Shown here: piece by piece, positions 6,721-14,053 of the stretch
How positions within the stretch are numbered: the first letter of the stretch is position 1
Layout: each line of letters begins with the position of its first letter
NCBI GenBank assembly: GCA_963579925.1
Contig: CAUZJA010000010.1
Coordinates: 1 to 28,412, forward strand
Length of the DNA: 28,412 nt
From: UBA1151 sp963579925
GTDB lineage: Bacteria > Chloroflexota > Dehalococcoidia > Lucifugimonadales > Lucifugimonadaceae
Reading direction: 5' to 3'
The notes under the pieces: model-generated
What the model saw: only the letters and a program-made list of their open reading frames with translations
The model's database searches: none
What the model was told of the DNA's origin: nothing
Translations under genes and position numbers: made by a program

Positions 6721-7076
6721 CGGTCGAATCGGAAAGCATCCCGCTGAAGCGCTTCGCAAAGTGGGATGGACCACAAGCCGGACACTACTCATCAATGGGG
6801 AAGAATTATCGAGTCGGACCAACCAGGACCGTCTGAAAGTCAACCTATGCACCTTCACCGGATGGCGGACGGGAGACCAAAGACACCTGCAAGGACCGGT
6901 CTTCTCTGATCGACCTCGATGGGCGTGCCTACAAGGGGCTTGTCCGTTGGCACAGCCTGGGGACAAGCACTGGCAACTGGTTGAAACCTGACCTCCAAAT
7001 CCACTCTGATAGCGACCAAAACAGAACCCTCACAACGTCAGAAAAGTAAAGTCACGTCCCTCGGCCTCTCCCGTAG

Positions 7077-7153
7077 GGGCAACCCCCCGTGGTTGCCCGG
7101 CCCGTAGCGGCACATGGCATGTGCCCGGCTGCAAGGGCAACCCCCTGTGGGGG
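7077..7153. repeat. Cluster of REP-like palindromes
   Basis: Three palindromes follow closely: GGGCAACC / GGTTGCCC (7077-7084 with 7091-7098), GGCACATG-G-CATGTGCC (7109-7125) and CCCCC-TGT-GGGGG (7141-7153). The unit GGGCAACCCCC is repeated (7077 and 7135 onward). Such GGGGCAACCCC-type palindromes are typical of dispersed intergenic repeats. Confidence 0.75.
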
Positions 7154-7503
7154 CCCGTTCCCCGGATGCCGAAATAGGACGCTGACGAGCGTGAGGTGCA
7201 ATCCCGAACTATCGGGACCAGAGCAACAGGCGTGCTGACATCCGGCAATCCCGAAGCAAATCCGGAACGTCCGCCCGCTGCCCATCGGAAGGGCAATTCA
7301 TTCGATGCTGAAAAAGCAGTGCACCCGCAGCGTAACGCGGCAAGAACAAACGACTGAACTTCCGAACCGTGCACGCGGAAGTCGTCCCGGCAGACTGGTA
7401 TAAAAATTCTTCAAACGGAATCACGATCCCACCACCAATTCAACGCGCCATATTTCGGAAAATCATGAAGTGCCAACCACCAGAGTTCCGAACTTGCCTT
7501 AAC

Positions 7504-7537
7504 GCAAATGCCCGACTTAATTGAGTCGGGCATTTGC
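7504..7537. terminator. Long inverted-repeat terminator after the MFS transporter gene
   Basis: GCAAATGCCCGACT (7504-7517) pairs perfectly with AGTCGGGCATTTGC (7524-7537), a 14-bp stem. It lies 11 bases beyond the stop of the minus-strand MFS gene. The A/T-rich outer stem supplies U-rich sequence at the base on either strand. Confidence 0.88.
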
Positions 7538-7548
7538 TTATCTAAAAA

Positions 7549-8859
7549 TCAGGACGTGTCTGGTGGAGCGTTGGGGTCGTGCTCCGTGTACTCATACTTG
7601 TTGAGTCCAGGCAGGAACTGCCAGATAGCCATCACGACTATGATCGATAGCACTCCACCGAGAACCATCGTATCGCCAGCACCAATCACGCTAGACATGA
7701 AGCCAACTTCCATCTGACCGATGTTGTTGGCGCCCATGGCGCTGAATGAGTGTGCGCTGCTTGCTCGTCCCAACAACTTGTCGGGTGTGGTGAGCTGCAC
7801 AACTGTCTGTCGCATGACCATGCCCACAGCATCAGTGGAGCCCAGGAGCCCAACTATCACAAGCCCGATCCAGAACTCTCGATTCAGGCCAAACGCAAGC
7901 AACAAGAATGAGTAAGCCAGCGTGGCGATGAGGACGATTTGGCCTTTTCGTTTCCACGAAGCGGTCCTGATCACGACGAACGTTCCCACCACACCACCAA
8001 TGGAGTTTGCGGCGTTGAGCGCACCAACTCCGGCAGCGCCAAGGCCGTAGAGCTGGTCCGCAAATATGGGGAACAACATTCGGTAGAAGCTGAAGATAGT
8101 TACGCCGATATCCATGAGGTAAAGCGCTGGCAAAATCTTGTGCGTCATCACGAAGCGCCAGCCCTCCTTGATGTCGCCAACAGTGGTCTTGCGCGAACCA
8201 CCATCTGGCTTGCCTGACACCCGGATCATCAACGGCGCAAACATGCTGATACCGGCGGCACCTGTGGCCACCGCAAATGCCGCGGTCGGTCCAAATACCT
8301 CGAACATCAGAGCAAAGAGCAGCGGTGCCGCGATTCCGGCAACCTGGAACGTTGCTGTGTTGGTACTGACGGCGTGAGCGATATGTGACCTTGGAACTAC
8401 CCGCGAAACCATCGCCGATCGGGCGGGGTTGCCCAGCATATTGACGATTCCAGATAGCCCTGTCACAGCAAATATGTGCCAGGGAGCAAGACCATCCGAC
8501 GCGGCAAGAAACGTAAGGGCTCCCAGCATCGCAAATGCAAATACCTGGGTGTACGTCATCAAGCGTTTGCGATCGGTGTTATCAGCCAGGGCTCCACCGT
8601 AGAGAACCATCGGCATCTGGATTAGCTGGACTGCACCAAGGAGTCCAAGCTGCGCTGCCGACCCGGTCTCTTCGTACAGCCACTGGGCAGATACAAGTAC
8701 GCGCATCTGCATGGTGATCATCGCAGTGACATTCGACATCCACAGCATTGTGAAGTCGCGATACGCAAATGCCGCCCACGCCTGCATCTTCACCGCAGAA
8801 GATGCATCGTCGTTCTGACCGTCAGCGGACTCAGACTCGGTGCCTGAATTTGACGGCAT
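7549..8859 (-). CDS. MFS transporter, EntS/MFS_3-like
   Basis: A 436-residue integral membrane protein with a polar, acidic N-terminal tail of about 25 residues followed by about 12 hydrophobic segments, the normal MFS layout. The loop between helices 2 and 3 reads GGALADNTDRKRLM, the MFS signature (G-x-x-x-D-x-x-x-R-K/R). The long central loop (about 205-220) and the pattern resemble the MFS_3 / enterobactin-exporter-like group. It starts at ATG 8859 without a clear ribosome binding site. Divergent from the epimerase gene across a 215-base region that contains a strong palindrome, and ended by a 14-bp terminator. It could import or export a metabolite of the catabolic block; MFS_3 members are more often exporters. 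Substrate unknown. Confidence 0.87.
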   Translation of the reverse strand: MPSNSGTESESADGQNDDASSAVKMQAWAAFAYRDFTMLWMSNVTAMITMQMRVLVSAQWLYEETGSAAQLGLLGAVQLIQMPMVLYGGALADNTDRKRLMTYTQVFAFAMLGALTFLAASDGLAPWHIFAVTGLSGIVNMLGNPARSAMVSRVVPRSHIAHAVSTNTATFQVAGIAAPLLFALMFEVFGPTAAFAVATGAAGISMFAPLMIRVSGKPDGGSRKTTVGDIKEGWRFVMTHKILPALYLMDIGVTIFSFYRMLFPIFADQLYGLGAAGVGALNAANSIGGVVGTFVVIRTASWKRKGQIVLIATLAYSFLLLAFGLNREFWIGLVIVGLLGSTDAVGMVMRQTVVQLTTPDKLLGRASSAHSFSAMGANNIGQMEVGFMSSVIGAGDTMVLGGVLSIIVVMAIWQFLPGLNKYEYTEHDPNAPPDTS

Positions 8860-8952
8860 TAGCGATGGCCCGCGGTGTGGGCAAATATGTGACTCGTTTG
8901 AAGCACTGACGGATAGTACGCCCGAAAATTATGTGAGGCAATCACTCGAACG

Positions 8953-8978
8953 TCGAGTTTGAAACGTTTCCCACTCGA
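8953..8978. promoter_or_regulatory. Candidate operator with GAAACGTTTC core
   Basis: A 26-bp inverted repeat centred between 8965 and 8966: TCGAGT-TT-GAAACGTTTC-CC-ACTCGA, with 11 of 13 positions symmetric. The core GAAACGTTTC is a perfect palindrome of the type bound by LacI/GalR-family repressors. It lies in the divergent region between the MFS gene (start 8859) and the epimerase gene (start 9075), so it could control both. Confidence 0.55.
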
Positions 8979-9074
8979 TATGATCTTGACCGTCCTGAGT
9001 CATCGGCGCATCATCAGGCCCAGAAAATCACCAGGAAATCAATCTTCGGCAATTGCTGAAACGGAGCGTTACTC

Positions 9075-10019
9075 ATGAAAGTCCTGGTTACTGGCGGCTC
9101 TGGAATCGTTGGCCACTACGTCATAGACGAGCTGTATCGAAGCGGGCATGAGGTGATCAACGCTGACGTGATCAGGATGAGCAGCAATCTGACGCATAGC
9201 GGCACAGTTGGCACTGCAAGTGCAGATCCTGCTCTGGAGATGCGCAAAGGCTGGCCCCGAATGCCAACGTTCTTTGAAGTTGACGTGTCGGACTACGGTC
9301 AGGTGATCTCAGCCATGGGCGGATGCGATACCGTGATCGCTCTTGGTGCCCGGCCTAGCGCCGGGAACTACACAGAAGAAGATGTTTTCCGAACGAACAC
9401 CACTGCAATGTGGAACGTCTGTCGAGCCGCCGAACAACTGGGCATCGATAGCGTGGTGCTTGGATCTTCCTACAACTCAATTGGGGCAATGGGAACGGCC
9501 GCACGTTGGAAAAAAAATGAGGTCAAGCCTCCCGACTATTTCCCCATAGATGATGTGCAGGGAACACGAGCTGAGGATCCCTACAGCGTCGCCAAGTGGC
9601 TGGGTGAGCACACGGCTGACGCATTCGCTCGTCGTAACCCAAACATGCGAATCGTGAGCGCCCGGTTCAACGGCATGTGGGATGACGGCACATTCAAGAA
9701 GCTGGCAGCCAGCCCGATTACTGATCCGTGGGAGCGCTGCCAGGGATTCTGGACGTATCTGCACATCGCCGACGCAGCGCTCGCATGCCGGATGGCAATT
9801 GAGTCGTCGGGGTGGGCAGGGCACGAACGGGCGTTCCTACACGCAGATGACACCATGATCGACATCCCAACCATGGAGGCGATCAAGACCGTCTATCCAG
9901 ACGTGCCTCTGCGCAAAGAGTTTGAGGGTAATGAGCCGCCAATACTCAACTCAGTGGCGAAAGACGTGTTCGGCTGGAAGCCTCGCTACTCATGGCGAGA
10001 CGAGCAGTTCCAGCCGTAG
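9075..10019 (+). CDS. NAD-dependent epimerase/dehydratase family protein (extended SDR)
   Basis: A 314-residue extended short-chain dehydrogenase. The N-terminal nucleotide-binding motif is TGGSGIVG (6-13), D31 is placed to bind NAD ribose, and the catalytic pair is Y170-x-x-x-K174 (PYSVAK) with S131/S132 upstream (LGSSYNS). These features fit NAD-dependent sugar epimerases, reductases and uronate dehydrogenases. In a sugar-acid block, an oxidation of an aldose or uronate to a lactone is an attractive role, but it is an inference. The ATG at 9075 is preceded by GGAG 8-9 bases upstream. It is divergent from the MFS gene and converges on the EamA transporter gene with a gap of 19 bases. Confidence 0.87.
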   Translation: MKVLVTGGSGIVGHYVIDELYRSGHEVINADVIRMSSNLTHSGTVGTASADPALEMRKGWPRMPTFFEVDVSDYGQVISAMGGCDTVIALGARPSAGNYTEEDVFRTNTTAMWNVCRAAEQLGIDSVVLGSSYNSIGAMGTAARWKKNEVKPPDYFPIDDVQGTRAEDPYSVAKWLGEHTADAFARRNPNMRIVSARFNGMWDDGTFKKLAASPITDPWERCQGFWTYLHIADAALACRMAIESSGWAGHERAFLHADDTMIDIPTMEAIKTVYPDVPLRKEFEGNEPPILNSVAKDVFGWKPRYSWRDEQFQP

Positions 10020-10038
10020 CCACGACTTCAGCTTGTGA

Positions 10039-10914
10039 TCAGGGCGCGATGGCGACAAACATTGCACCGGCAACAATCACCATGCCGCCAATGACTCGTC
10101 CGCGCCCAAATCGTTCGCCAAGGAACACCGAGCCCATAATTACCCCGATTACGATTCCGAACTCACGGAACGGTCCAACGTAGCTAACCCGCGCTATCTC
10201 GAACGCCGTGAGGACCAGACCATAGGCGGTGAACTGGAGCAGGCCTCCGGCAATTGCCGACCGCCGGTGCATCGCCCACTCTTGAACGAAGTCTGCCCGC
10301 GTAAATCGCCGAATCAGCACCGGCAGTATCCCAATCGTTGCCGATGTAGTCAGCAGATACATGTACAGGAACGGCGTAGTGTGTTCCACGCCTTGCTTGT
10401 CTACGATTGAGTAGAGCCCAATCAACACTCCGGTAGCCACTGCGTAAATAATTCCGCGGTCGCGCAGGAGTGTCATCGGATCGCTCAACATCGACTTGAA
10501 TCGTCCCCACCAGGTGATCAGGAAAATTCCAGTGAATATGGTGAATACACCAATCCAGACCAGCGGCGATATCTCCTCGTTCAACACCACCAACCCCAAC
10601 GCCGGAATCAGCATCAGGCCAAGGCCGCGTGCGATCGGGTAGACCAGTGAGAGATCGGTGCTGGCGTATGCGCGACTGAGGGTGATGAAGTAGACGACAT
10701 GCAGCAGCCACGTCGCCAGGATGAATATCCACCCCTCTGGTTCCGGCGGATTGACGATGAACAGCACTATTGCGACCGGCGCCAGCAGGATGTTGGCTGT
10801 TACGGCCATCAACCACGTAAAAATCTCAGGCGTTGTGCAGCGCTTGGTGAAGAAGTTCCAGGAGGCGTGCGCGAAGGCGGAGAAGATTACGAGGACTAGT
10901 GCTGTGGTGCCCAA
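10039..10914 (-). CDS. EamA/DMT-superfamily transporter
   Basis: A 291-residue membrane protein with about ten hydrophobic helices in two similar halves, typical of the EamA (10-TMS drug/metabolite transporter) group. The N-terminus ALVLVIFSAFAHASWNFFTKR and the end of the first half (SLVYPIARGLGLMLIPALGLVVLNEEIS) match the usual pattern, and the second half ends with SVFLGERFGRGRVIGGMVIV, the duplicate of the same motif. The start is TTG at 10914; no strong ribosome binding site is seen. It probably moves a small metabolite across the inner membrane, perhaps linked to the surrounding sugar-acid genes. It converges with the epimerase gene and is followed upstream on the same strand by a receiver gene. 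Confidence 0.88.
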   Translation of the reverse strand: MGTTALVLVIFSAFAHASWNFFTKRCTTPEIFTWLMAVTANILLAPVAIVLFIVNPPEPEGWIFILATWLLHVVYFITLSRAYASTDLSLVYPIARGLGLMLIPALGLVVLNEEISPLVWIGVFTIFTGIFLITWWGRFKSMLSDPMTLLRDRGIIYAVATGVLIGLYSIVDKQGVEHTTPFLYMYLLTTSATIGILPVLIRRFTRADFVQEWAMHRRSAIAGGLLQFTAYGLVLTAFEIARVSYVGPFREFGIVIGVIMGSVFLGERFGRGRVIGGMVIVAGAMFVAIAP

Positions 10915-10963
10915 TTGAGCCTAGTGCGCTCTCAATGCCGGGAAGAGCCGGAGATGACCGAAG

Positions 10964-11347
10964 CTATTGAGAAGCTCTGGCGGTGGCCTCGAGAACCCAA
11001 CCGACTCGCAGCTCGACTTCCCCATCGGACCACGGCTTGCTGATGAAATCACGTGCGCTAAGGTTGCGCGCAGTACTCAGATCTTCAGGACGTCCCTTTG
11101 CGGTGACCATCAACACTGGGATATCCCGATGGTTAGGGTTTTCCTTCATGTTCCGGAGTGCCTGGAAGCCGTCCACCCGTGGCATTGCAACATCAAGCAA
11201 GACCAGATCGGGCGAGTGCTCATCAATCATGCCCGGGACTTCAGCGCCATCCGCGACTTCAACTACATCATAGCCAGCATCTTCAAGAATGGTGGCCAGA
11301 GCCAGCCGAACATCCTCACTATCGTCCACCAACAGGATTCGAGCCAT
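10964..11347 (-). CDS. Single-domain response regulator (CheY-like receiver)
   Basis: A 127-residue receiver with no output domain. Conserved residues are D8-D9 (VDDSED), phospho-acceptor D52 (LLDVAMPRVDG), T82 (MVTAKG) and K104 (ISKPW). The start is placed at ATG 11347 because the protein then begins directly with MARILLVDD; a TTG at 11383 would add 12 residues without clear homology. Such proteins act in phosphorelays or by protein-protein contact. No kinase is adjacent and the gene sits between a transporter and a DUF4432 gene, so its partner is unknown. It lies on the same strand as the EamA gene with a gap of about 50 bases, so cotranscription is possible. Confidence 0.88.
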   Translation of the reverse strand: MARILLVDDSEDVRLALATILEDAGYDVVEVADGAEVPGMIDEHSPDLVLLDVAMPRVDGFQALRNMKENPNHRDIPVLMVTAKGRPEDLSTARNLSARDFISKPWSDGEVELRVGWVLEATARASQ

Positions 11348-11533
11348 TAGTTCTTTGTGATTCTCCACGATTACGGCATGCAACAGTTAATCCATCTGCC
11401 GCTCACGACATTCTACTTATGAAGTCCTTCAGTGCGCACGGAATTGGTTACAACACAGTAACGTCGCGGCAATTATTGGGTTACCGTCAGCTCAAGCCTT
11501 ACGCACTGACACCCAGAAATCGAGTAAAAGCAG

Positions 11534-12631
11534 ATGCACTATCAGAACGAACGCACGTCCGGATGCCGGATCTCAGATGCCTGGACGTACCGCGGTCTCA
11601 AGACGGTCATTATCGAGAACGAATCCATCAGGGTTACGGTTCTTGCTGACAAAGGCGCTGACATCTATGAGTTCATCCACAAGCCCACTGACACAGATTT
11701 CATGTGGCGCACTCCATGGGGCGTGAGAGATCCGCAAAAGTTCATCCCCACCACTGGTTGGCCGGAGGGCATCTGGCACGATGTTTACGAGGGGGGCTGG
11801 CAGACGCTGGCTCCCACAGGTGGCTCGCCCATGAACTACGCAGGTGCTGAAATCGGTCAGCACTCCGAGGCAACCACGATGCCGTGGGACGTACAGATCC
11901 TCGAAGACACCCCGGACAGGGTCAGCGCGAAGTTCTGGGTTCGCACCTACCGGACACCGTTCTACATTGAGAAAACACTCACCATAAATGCCGGAGAGTC
12001 CGTTCTCCACGTTGAGGAGTCGATAGTCAACGAGGCCGAAGAGTCATCGGACGCCGTCTGGGGACAGCACATCGCGCTTGGCGCACCGTTCCTGTCTGAC
12101 ACGTGCCGGCTGGACATCGCAGGCGGCGACTACTGGGTGCCCGGTGAGGGAGAAGAGGCCACTCGCAGACTCAAATCAGGCGAGATGGGCTCTTGGCCAA
12201 CGGCGATTGGCTCTGATGGCAGCGAAGTTGACCTGCATGACATTCCGGCGAAGTCTGCTCGGGTGCAAGACTATATGGCGTTCACAGACCTGTCTGAGGG
12301 CTGGTACGCCATCACTAATACTGATCGACGCGTCGGATTCGCGTTCCAGTTCCCGACAGACGTCTACAAGTACCTCTGGTACTGGCAGGTGTTTGGCGGC
12401 GGAAGCGGATATCCGTGGTACAACCGCACCTACAACGTGGGGCTTGAGCCGTTCACCAGCCTGGCAAACGGGATTCCTCATCCGGGATCGGATGAGCCAA
12501 CCTCCATCAAACTGGCAGCCGGGGAACGGCGAACTATCTCGATGAGGGCAATCGCCTACGTACCGCCGAGAGATTTTCAGGGTGTGAAAACCGTCGGCGA
12601 CGCTGGTGACGTTGAGTTCGAAGCCAACTAG
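11534..12631 (+). CDS. DUF4432 / aldose-1-epimerase-like protein, copy A
   Basis: A 365-residue protein with the beta-sandwich pattern of the galactose-mutarotase superfamily, closest to DUF4432. It is a clear paralog of the gene at 15201: the first 190 residues align without gaps, including YRGLKTV, VTVLADKGADIY, YEGGWQT, TMPWD, EDTPxRVSAKFW and HIAxGxPFL, and both share YPWYxRTYNVGLEP near the C-terminus. H110, H179 (QHIALG) and E305 (GLEP) occur in both copies and are candidates for the general acid/base pair of a mutarotase. It probably acts on an aldose or its lactone in the catabolic block. It starts at ATG 11534 and converges with the dehydratase gene. Family is fairly secure; activity is inferred from fold. 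Confidence 0.8.
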   Translation: MHYQNERTSGCRISDAWTYRGLKTVIIENESIRVTVLADKGADIYEFIHKPTDTDFMWRTPWGVRDPQKFIPTTGWPEGIWHDVYEGGWQTLAPTGGSPMNYAGAEIGQHSEATTMPWDVQILEDTPDRVSAKFWVRTYRTPFYIEKTLTINAGESVLHVEESIVNEAEESSDAVWGQHIALGAPFLSDTCRLDIAGGDYWVPGEGEEATRRLKSGEMGSWPTAIGSDGSEVDLHDIPAKSARVQDYMAFTDLSEGWYAITNTDRRVGFAFQFPTDVYKYLWYWQVFGGGSGYPWYNRTYNVGLEPFTSLANGIPHPGSDEPTSIKLAAGERRTISMRAIAYVPPRDFQGVKTVGDAGDVEFEAN

Positions 12632-12663
12632 GCCCCCAAATAGGACCCAATGAAGTCCTCGCC

Positions 12664-13842
12664 CTAGCCTTCGGCCAGCATTCCACGATCCGTCTCGTGG
12701 GCGTTGATCCAGTCCCAGTCCAGCTGCACGCCAATGCCGGGGCCTTCAGGGGCGAACACGTTGCCATCGGAGTCGATGCCGTCCAGATCATCGTTGTAGC
12801 CGTCGCCGTACACGGGCGCTTTGGTGGACTTCACGAGCGGGTGGATAAGTCCAAGCTCATAGAAGTTGGTGTTTCGGATGGATGACATGATGTGGCGATG
12901 AACTGGCCCTGGGCCATGAGTTTCAACGTCTAGGCCAAAACCTTCTGAAGCAGCTGCAATCTTCATCGTCCCAGTGATGCCGCCATCTTCGTGCGCTCCG
13001 GCGCGAACGTAGTCTGTGGCATCAGCAACGATGAAGTTTACGTGCTGTTCCAGCAGGCGAATGTGCTCTGTTTGCAGAATCGGAGTCGTGATCATTTCGC
13101 GAAGCTTGCGGTGTGCAAATGTCGATACACCGCCGTCCTTATATGAGTCCTCGTACCAGAAGAATCCAGCCTCATCGCACGCCCGCCCAACCGCCAGCGC
13201 CTGCCCGAAGTTCTCGTACTCGCATGCTGGATCGATAAGCAGGTTCATGCGGTCACCTACCTGCTTTCCCATGTTTAGAACGTTATCTATCTCACGCTGA
13301 ATGTTGGTAGCAGCGAGCCCCCAGCCGTGGATCTTGAACGACTTGTAGCCCATCTCGTAGCACTGCTCTGCAAACTCCGAGAACTGCTCAGGAGTGGACA
13401 GGCCACCGTTCTCATCACCGTGCAGCGTGGACGCGTACGCAGGAAGCGGCTTTCGTGTGCCGCCAAGGAGCTTGTAGAGCGGCGCATCGAACAGCTTTCC
13501 TGCAATGTCCCAGAGACAGATGTCGATCGGACCAAGGCCCGTCATGTCCCAGTGACGCATTCCTCGTTTCAGATCCTGGTAGATCTTTTCGCGCTCAAGA
13601 ACGTCTTTGCCAATCAGGTACTCAGCAACATGCTTTATCTGAGCGAGGGCAGGACCCCGAACGCCTGGATACTCTCCAGTGATTCCCTGATCGGTATGAA
13701 TCAAGAGAATACTGTCTCCAGAAGGCAGCGAGTTACCTTTCTCGTAGACCATGTTGAAGGTGTTGTAGTCCTTGCCAACATTCTCAAGCTGGTGCTCAAA
13801 AGAGACGACTTCGACTTTGGTGATTTTTGGGCTGACGATCAT
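12664..13842 (-). CDS. Enolase-superfamily (mandelate racemase/muconate lactonizing-like) sugar-acid dehydratase
   Basis: A 392-residue enolase-superfamily enzyme: N-terminal capping domain (about 1-130) and a TIM barrel. Metal ligands are readable as D204 (LLIDPACEY), E231 (WYEDSY) and E259 (QTEHIR). The second-strand motif is K170-I-H172 rather than the more usual KxK, and the seventh-strand His is H309 (VETHGPG). GGITGTMKIA (287-296) is a family hallmark. The aspartate partner of the His is not obvious, since DATDYVRAGAHEDGG has a longer spacing than usual. Such proteins mostly dehydrate aldonates to 2-keto-3-deoxy acids, which the HpcH/HpaI aldolase could then cleave. Divergent from the MDR gene at 14054, with a perfect-arm palindrome between. 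Start ATG 13842, GGAG about 11 bases upstream. Confidence 0.9.
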   Translation of the reverse strand: MIVSPKITKVEVVSFEHQLENVGKDYNTFNMVYEKGNSLPSGDSILLIHTDQGITGEYPGVRGPALAQIKHVAEYLIGKDVLEREKIYQDLKRGMRHWDMTGLGPIDICLWDIAGKLFDAPLYKLLGGTRKPLPAYASTLHGDENGGLSTPEQFSEFAEQCYEMGYKSFKIHGWGLAATNIQREIDNVLNMGKQVGDRMNLLIDPACEYENFGQALAVGRACDEAGFFWYEDSYKDGGVSTFAHRKLREMITTPILQTEHIRLLEQHVNFIVADATDYVRAGAHEDGGITGTMKIAAASEGFGLDVETHGPGPVHRHIMSSIRNTNFYELGLIHPLVKSTKAPVYGDGYNDDLDGIDSDGNVFAPEGPGIGVQLDWDWINAHETDRGMLAEG

Positions 13843-13943
13843 GCGGGAATGCTCTCCGGTAAGGCTGCTGCAGGGACTAGTTGCGTTGCTGGCATTGCGA
13901 GCACCGCGGGGCAGGATTCTACATGCGCGGACGGGCCCATGAA

Positions 13944-13963
13944 CAACCTGAGATATCAGGTTG
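13944..13963. promoter_or_regulatory. Candidate operator CAACCTGA-GATA-TCAGGTTG
   Basis: A 20-bp inverted repeat with two perfect 8-bp arms and a 4-bp spacer, located in the 211-base divergent region between the dehydratase (start 13842) and MDR (start 14054) genes. Length, symmetry and position suit a dimeric repressor site serving both genes. Confidence 0.55.
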
Positions 13964-14053
13964 CCGCTTCAGGGCCCTCGTGCCAGAATGGCGGCCCTTC
14001 AACTGGTGATTGGCTACTGGACTCGGGTGACGCCCCGGAGATACGCATTAATC

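Larger units (their letters stand above)
6282..7503. other. Gene-free, repeat- and hairpin-rich region of about 1.2 kb
   Basis: No reading frame here looks like protein: open stretches are short, Arg/Cys/Pro-rich and lack ribosome binding sites or family resemblance. The region is bounded by two similar 14-bp terminator hairpins. It contains a 26-bp direct repeat (6313/6389), overlapping alternative hairpins (6482-6545), a nested stem set (6620-6720) and a strong hairpin at 6737-6768 (9-bp outer stem CATCCCGCT / AGTGGGATG with one G:U). Further stems are 6938-6945 with 6961-6968 (GCTTGTCC / GGACAAGC), a palindrome cluster at 7077-7153, 7202-7207 with 7212-7217 (TCCCGA / TCGGGA), and 7358-7364 with 7376-7382 (ACTTCCG / CGGAAGT). 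It could be structured RNA, accumulated REP-like elements or a decayed gene; sequence alone does not decide. Confidence 0.6.

Noticed and set aside
6571..6966. 131-residue open frame on the minus strand in the gene-free region
   Set aside because: Arg/Cys/Pro-rich composition, no ribosome binding site, no family resemblance; hairpins cross it.
6832..7051. Plus-strand open stretch of about 70 codons containing LIDLDGRAYKGLVRWHSLG
   Set aside because: No start codon or ribosome binding site and no recognised family; could be a relic, but evidence is too thin to call a gene.
6282..7503. tRNA, tmRNA, RNase P or rRNA in the gene-free region
   Set aside because: No cloverleaf, T-arm GGTTCRA sequence, tmRNA tag frame or conserved RNase P core was recognised on either strand.
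12642..12659. AGGAC / GTCCT hairpin between DUF4432 copy A and the dehydratase
   Set aside because: Five-base stem with an 8-base loop and no T-run; too weak for a terminator call.
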